Source: Deltaproteobacteria bacterium
Lineage (GTDB): Bacteria > Desulfobacterota > Desulfobacteria > Desulfobacterales > ETH-SRB1
DNA length: 8,435 bases
Direction of reading: 5' to 3'
Assembly: GCA_019314185.1 (NCBI GenBank)
Contig: JAFCZU010000134.1
Span: 1-8,435 of the forward strand
Shown: positions 5,296 to 8,435 of the stretch, piece after piece
How the letters are laid out: the number at the start of each line of letters is the position of its first letter
How positions within the stretch are numbered: position 1 is the stretch's first letter
Position numbers and translations under genes: made by a program
The notes under the pieces: generated by a model
Told to the model about the DNA's origin: nothing
What the model saw: only the letters and a program-made list of their open reading frames with translations
Databases searched by the model: none

Positions 5296-8260
5296 TATTT
5301 GTTCCTCAATCCCTTCACAATCTTTTCCATATCCATTGATCTGGAACCTTTAACAAGAACCCAGTCGCCGGGTCGCAGCCAATTTAAGAGATCTTTAAGA
5401 ATTTCTTCTTTACTGCCGATAAAAATATCTTTAAAGCTTGGATTTTCATCCTTTGCGCCTCTTGCAACCGTTTTTGCAAACCTGCCTGTAACATATAGCC
5501 TTGCAATATCTGAAGCAGCAGCAAGAGAGCCGATCATTTTGTGCATGGATTCCGCATATTCTCCGAGTTCAAGCATGTCGCCTGCAACAAGAACCCCCCT
5601 GTTGTTTCCCTTTAATGACTTGAGAGTTATTATTGCGGCTTTCATAGAGTCGGGATTTGCATTATATGTATCATCTATTATATGGATTCCGCGGCTCACC
5701 AGGATATTCATTCTTCCGTGTGAAAGCATGAAATTTTCCAGGCCTGTTTTAATTTCCATCGGGCTTTCACCCAAAAGATATCCAACTGCCGCGGCTGCAA
5801 GGGCATTTGAAACCATAAATTTTCCAGAGACCTTAAGGTCAATGGAGATACTTTCCGTCGGGAGTATTAGAGTAAATGAGATGCCGTGCTCCGTTTCTTT
5901 GATAGAGACAGCCCTGATCGCAGCCTTTTTTGACACCCCGAAAAGAAGAACATCTTGCGTGGTTTTATCTGCCAGTTGTAAAACTCTTTGGTCATCCGCG
6001 TTAAGCACGGCTTTTCCGCCAGGCTTGATTTTTTCCAGCAGTTCGCCCTTGGCACGCATTATCCCATTTATTGATCCCAGTCCTTCGAGATGAGCATGGC
6101 TGATATTCGTGATAACACCGATATCAGGGGAACAAATATCGGCAAGTCTTTCTATTTCACCAGGGGCGTTCATGCCTAACTCCAGAACAGCCAATTTATG
6201 GTCTTGTCTGAGCTTAAGAAGAGTTAACGGGAGCCCGATTTCATTATTAAAATTTCCCTCTGTTGATAACGTGGAATATTTTCTGGAAACAACGGCAGCG
6301 GTCATATCTTTTGTGGTTGTTTTGCCGTTTGAGCCGGTTATCGCCACAACCGATACATTTGAACGTTTCCGGTTAAATGAGGCAAGGTCTCCTAATGCTT
6401 TTGTTGTATCGTCAACAGCCACACAAACAATGTTTTTTTTCTCCTGCTTTGTGAATGTCGGTAGATTGTCAGTTTTATTTTTGTTTGTGATAATGCCGCG
6501 GACCCCATGCTCAATTACATTGCCGGCAAAATTGTGTCCGTCATAATTTTTTCCTTTTATGGCAACAAATATGTTGTCAGCGGATATCCCGCGTGAGTCG
6601 ATTGAGATGCCGGCAAAAGAAGTCCTTATATCTCCGGATATGAGTTTGCCTTTTGTTGCTTCTATAACTTCGGTAGTTGACCAGGGCCTTGGATTTTGTT
6701 TTTTCGGTTTTGAATTGTCTGTTTTAGATAACAGGACTTTTTCCGCTTCTTTTTTGTCATCAAACGGGACGGTTTTTTTGCCGATTATTTGATATGTTTC
6801 ATGACCTTTTCCGGCGATAAGCACTGTATCGCCCGGCTGAGATGCTGTTATGCCCGTCAGTATCGCTTTTTTTCGATCAGGTTCGATAATATACCCTTTT
6901 TTGTGAAGAGATTTTACAGGCTCCAAAGGGTCGTATTCGTGCATAGCTGCTTTTTTTACTCCATCAAGCACCTGTCTGATGATTTCCATGGGTTCTTCGG
7001 TTCGCGGATTATCAGAAGTAATAATTGAAAGGTCTGAAAGGGTTCCCGCTATTTCACCCATTTGAGGTCGTTTCTCTTTATCTCTGTCTCCTCCGCAGCC
7101 GAATATACAGATAACCCTGCCGCTTGTTAGAGTTCTTAAAGAAGACAGAACCTGTTTCAACGCGTCAGGGGTATGAGCGTAATCCACATATACAAACCGG
7201 CCAATATCATTTGGAACAGCTTCGAGTCTGCCTCTGACGCAGGTTGTTTCTTCTACGCCTGCCTTTATGGCAGATAGAGGAATCTTTAGAGCAATGCCGA
7301 CACCTGTGGCGCAAATAATATTTTTTAGATTATGTTTTCCTACAAAGTGTGATTTAAAATCAAATTCACCTTTTGTGGTTGAAATCCTTCCAACAATACC
7401 GGCCTGTTCGTATTTTATGTTAGAAGGCCTGATCATACTGTCCGACAGCTCAAAAACCTTTGGTCTTGAGCTTTCACCTTCCAATTCCGACCCTTGAGCT
7501 CCGACCCTTGAGCTCCGACCCTTGAGCTCCAAAGCAAGCTCTTTCCCTTTTTCGTTATCGCAATTGACTACAGCGATGGCCCTGTCTTTTTTGGGGCCTG
7601 ATCTTAAAATATCTGTAAAGAATCTTTTCTTGCATGCCCAGTAGGAATTCATGTCTTTATGATAATCAAGGTGATCCCGGGTTAAATTTGTAAACACGCC
7701 GACATCAAACCTGCAATTTTCAATTCTGTGAAGGTCGATTGAATGCGAAGATATCTCCATTACAACATGTGTGATTCCATTATTGAGCATTTCAGCCAGA
7801 ATTCTTTGAAGATCCAGAGATTCAGGCGTTGTTACAGGATTATTGAATGTTTTACCTGAATAGTGATAATTTATAGTTCCTATTACACCGACCTTGAACC
7901 CGGCTTTTGAAAGTATATTTTCAATCAAATAGGCGGTGGTCGTTTTACCGTTTGTTCCGGTTATTCCGATAATAAATAAGCTCTCGGACGGGTTGCCGTA
8001 AAATGCAGCGGAAACAGCGGCAAGAGCCTTTCTTGTGTTATTAACCTCAATTGTTATTGTATCCTGAGTGACCGGTTTTTGTGTAATTATTGCTGAAGCG
8101 CCGTTAATTAGAGCCGCATCAATAAAATCATGTCCGTTAGCCACAAGGCCGGGTATGGCGACAAACAGTCCGTTTTGCCGCACATCCTGTGACCTGTAAT
8201 GGATCGATACTATTTCACCTTTTTTGGTTTTATAGCTTCTACCAAATGCGAAAGTATCAC
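5295..8260 (-). CDS. murE-murF: Fused MurE-MurF: meso-diaminopimelate ligase plus D-Ala-D-Ala ligase, frame break near the N-terminus
   Basis: A two-enzyme fusion adding meso-DAP (MurE) and then D-Ala-D-Ala (MurF) to the UDP-MurNAc peptide. The main frame covers 5295-8219. The best start is the GTG at 8260, overlapping the ftsI stop as GTGA with AGGA 7 nt upstream. It encodes [14 protein letters not shown] before the frame must move by -1 at 8219 into [13 protein letters not shown]; otherwise TAG follows at 8210-8212. In the restored 988-residue numbering, MurE shows TGTNGKTTT (101-109), a carbamylatable Lys near 211, [13 protein letters not shown] (360-366), [11 protein letters not shown], the DAP-type DNPR (417-420) and GKGHE (484-488). 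A polar linker follows near 512-524. MurF shows [15 protein letters not shown] (642-650), [24 protein letters not shown] (863-872) and VKGSRSM. A heptamer-encoded insert occupies 247-267. Murein-ligase fusions of this kind are known, for example in Bordetella. The alternative GTG start at 8183 would remove conserved sequence. Confidence 0.93.
7463..7532. repeat. Heptanucleotide array inside murE (ten units, three perfect 14-bp copies)
   Basis: The 7-bp units in phase are GTCTTGA, GCTTTCA, CCTTCCA, ATTCCGA, then CCCTTGA and GCTCCGA alternating, ending in GCTCCAA. Three perfect copies of a 14-bp double unit lie at 7486-7527. The units fit the same NNYYYGA form as the array at 4007-4181. Because 42 bp is 14 codons, the reading frame is kept. 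Confidence 0.85.
8219..8225 (-). other. A AAA AAG slippery heptamer at the murE frame break
   Basis: In the frame set by the GTG at 8260, the codons are CCA AAA AAG, so the heptamer A AAA AAG sits in the register used for tandem -1 slippage, as in E. coli dnaX. A -1 step here joins [14 protein letters not shown] to [13 protein letters not shown], whereas the zero frame stops two codons later (GTG AAA TAG). I see no convincing downstream stem-loop; the best nearby is a 4-bp CACA/TGTG stem at 8181-8191. There is also no strong upstream Shine-Dalgarno stimulator. It may simply be a site of deletion or sequence error. Confidence 0.5.
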
Positions 8261-8435
8261 CCTGTTGTCCTATCTGCTTGTAAGTAAGTCAGTTTTTTTC
8301 TGCTTTCAGTTAAATTATTTGTTATATCAGGACCGGTCCGCCGATTAATCTGCTTCGCAGTGAGTTTGTTTTGGCCGGCCGGCAGGTTTATATAATTAAG
8401 AGTTTCATAAGCTATCTTCCTGAATGCCGGAGCTG
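8257..8435 (-). CDS. ftsI: Septal transpeptidase FtsI (PBP3), C-terminal fragment
   Basis: This is the last 58 codons of a class B penicillin-binding protein that cross-links septal peptidoglycan with FtsW. It enters from the window edge (first whole codon at 8433). The segment APAFRKIAYETLNYINLP is the typical PBP transpeptidase-domain end, where the family has (A)PVFKxIAxxxLxYL. A polar tail of about 40 residues follows and ends with DRTTG and TGA (8257-8259). The catalytic motifs lie outside the window, so the assignment rests on this end piece and on its position just before murE in a dcw cluster. No PASTA domain is visible in the tail. The stop overlaps the murE GTG, which indicates coupled translation. 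Confidence 0.85.
   Translation of the reverse strand, partial: APAFRKIAYETLNYINLPAGQNKLTAKQINRRTGPDITNNLTESRKKLTYLQADRTTG
8268..8271 (-). promoter_or_regulatory. Shine-Dalgarno AGGA that fixes the murE start
   Basis: AGGA with a 7-nt spacer precedes the GTG at 8258-8260, inside the end of ftsI. Together with the GTGA overlap it supports this GTG as the true murE start, even though the GTG frame is not the frame of the rest of murE. Confidence 0.65.

Noticed and set aside
5284..6093. Long plus-strand open frame (269 codons) opposite murF
   Set aside because: It lies wholly antisense to clearly conserved murF sequence, shows no recognisable domain, and has no operon context. It is an open-frame shadow.
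6109..6546. Plus-strand open frame (145 codons) opposite murF
   Set aside because: Also antisense to conserved MurF motifs ([16 protein letters not shown]), with no independent coding evidence.
8181..8183. GTG at 8183 as the murE start
   Set aside because: It would drop the conserved [12 protein letters not shown] segment and lacks a properly spaced ribosome binding site. The GTG at 8260, coupled to ftsI, encodes a MurE-like N-terminus.

Overview
The window is a stretch of the dcw (division and cell wall) cluster, all read on the minus strand. In transcription order it holds: the end of ftsI, a fused murE-murF, mraY, murD, ftsW, murG and the first 35 codons of murC. Together these genes build the peptidoglycan precursor and use it at the septum. 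MurC, MurD, MurE and MurF add the stem peptide to UDP-MurNAc in the cytoplasm. MraY moves the product onto undecaprenyl phosphate (lipid I). MurG adds GlcNAc (lipid II). FtsW and FtsI polymerise and cross-link it. The DNPR motif in MurE points to meso-diaminopimelate, so a Gram-negative-type wall is likely. The gene order, the MurE-MurF fusion and the style of the interspersed repeats suggest a Desulfobacterota (Desulfobacterales-like) bacterium, perhaps from a metagenome. That placement is inference.

Layout on the plus-strand coordinate: murC start (1-105); a repeat-rich gap (106-207); murG (208-1342, frame broken near 386-391); ftsW (1346-2491); murD (2488-3807); a 408-bp repeat-filled gap (3808-4215); mraY (4216-5295); murEF (5295-8260, frame broken near 8219); ftsI end (8257-8435). 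Most junctions are tightly coupled: GTGA overlap for ftsI/murE, TAATG for murF/mraY, ATGA for murD/ftsW, and a 3-nt gap for ftsW/murG. Only the two repeat-bearing gaps interrupt this.

The genes are ordinary; three other things stand out. First, two essential genes are out of frame with their own ends. The MurE N-terminus and the MurG C-terminus are each recognisable in a neighbouring frame, and each joint seems to lack about 5-7 residues compared with relatives. The murE break lies exactly on an A AAA AAG heptamer in the register used for -1 frameshifting. Second, most of the repeats in the window have a 7-bp unit: GTTCGAY arrays, a 25-unit NNYYYGA-type array, and a short array inside murE coding sequence. 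Third, the repeats have entered protein-coding space: a loop insert in MurE, the predicted tail of MurG, and a 66-residue ORF with a good ribosome binding site whose heptad pattern looks like a coiled coil. I see no defence system, mobile-element transposase, RNA gene or CRISPR array.
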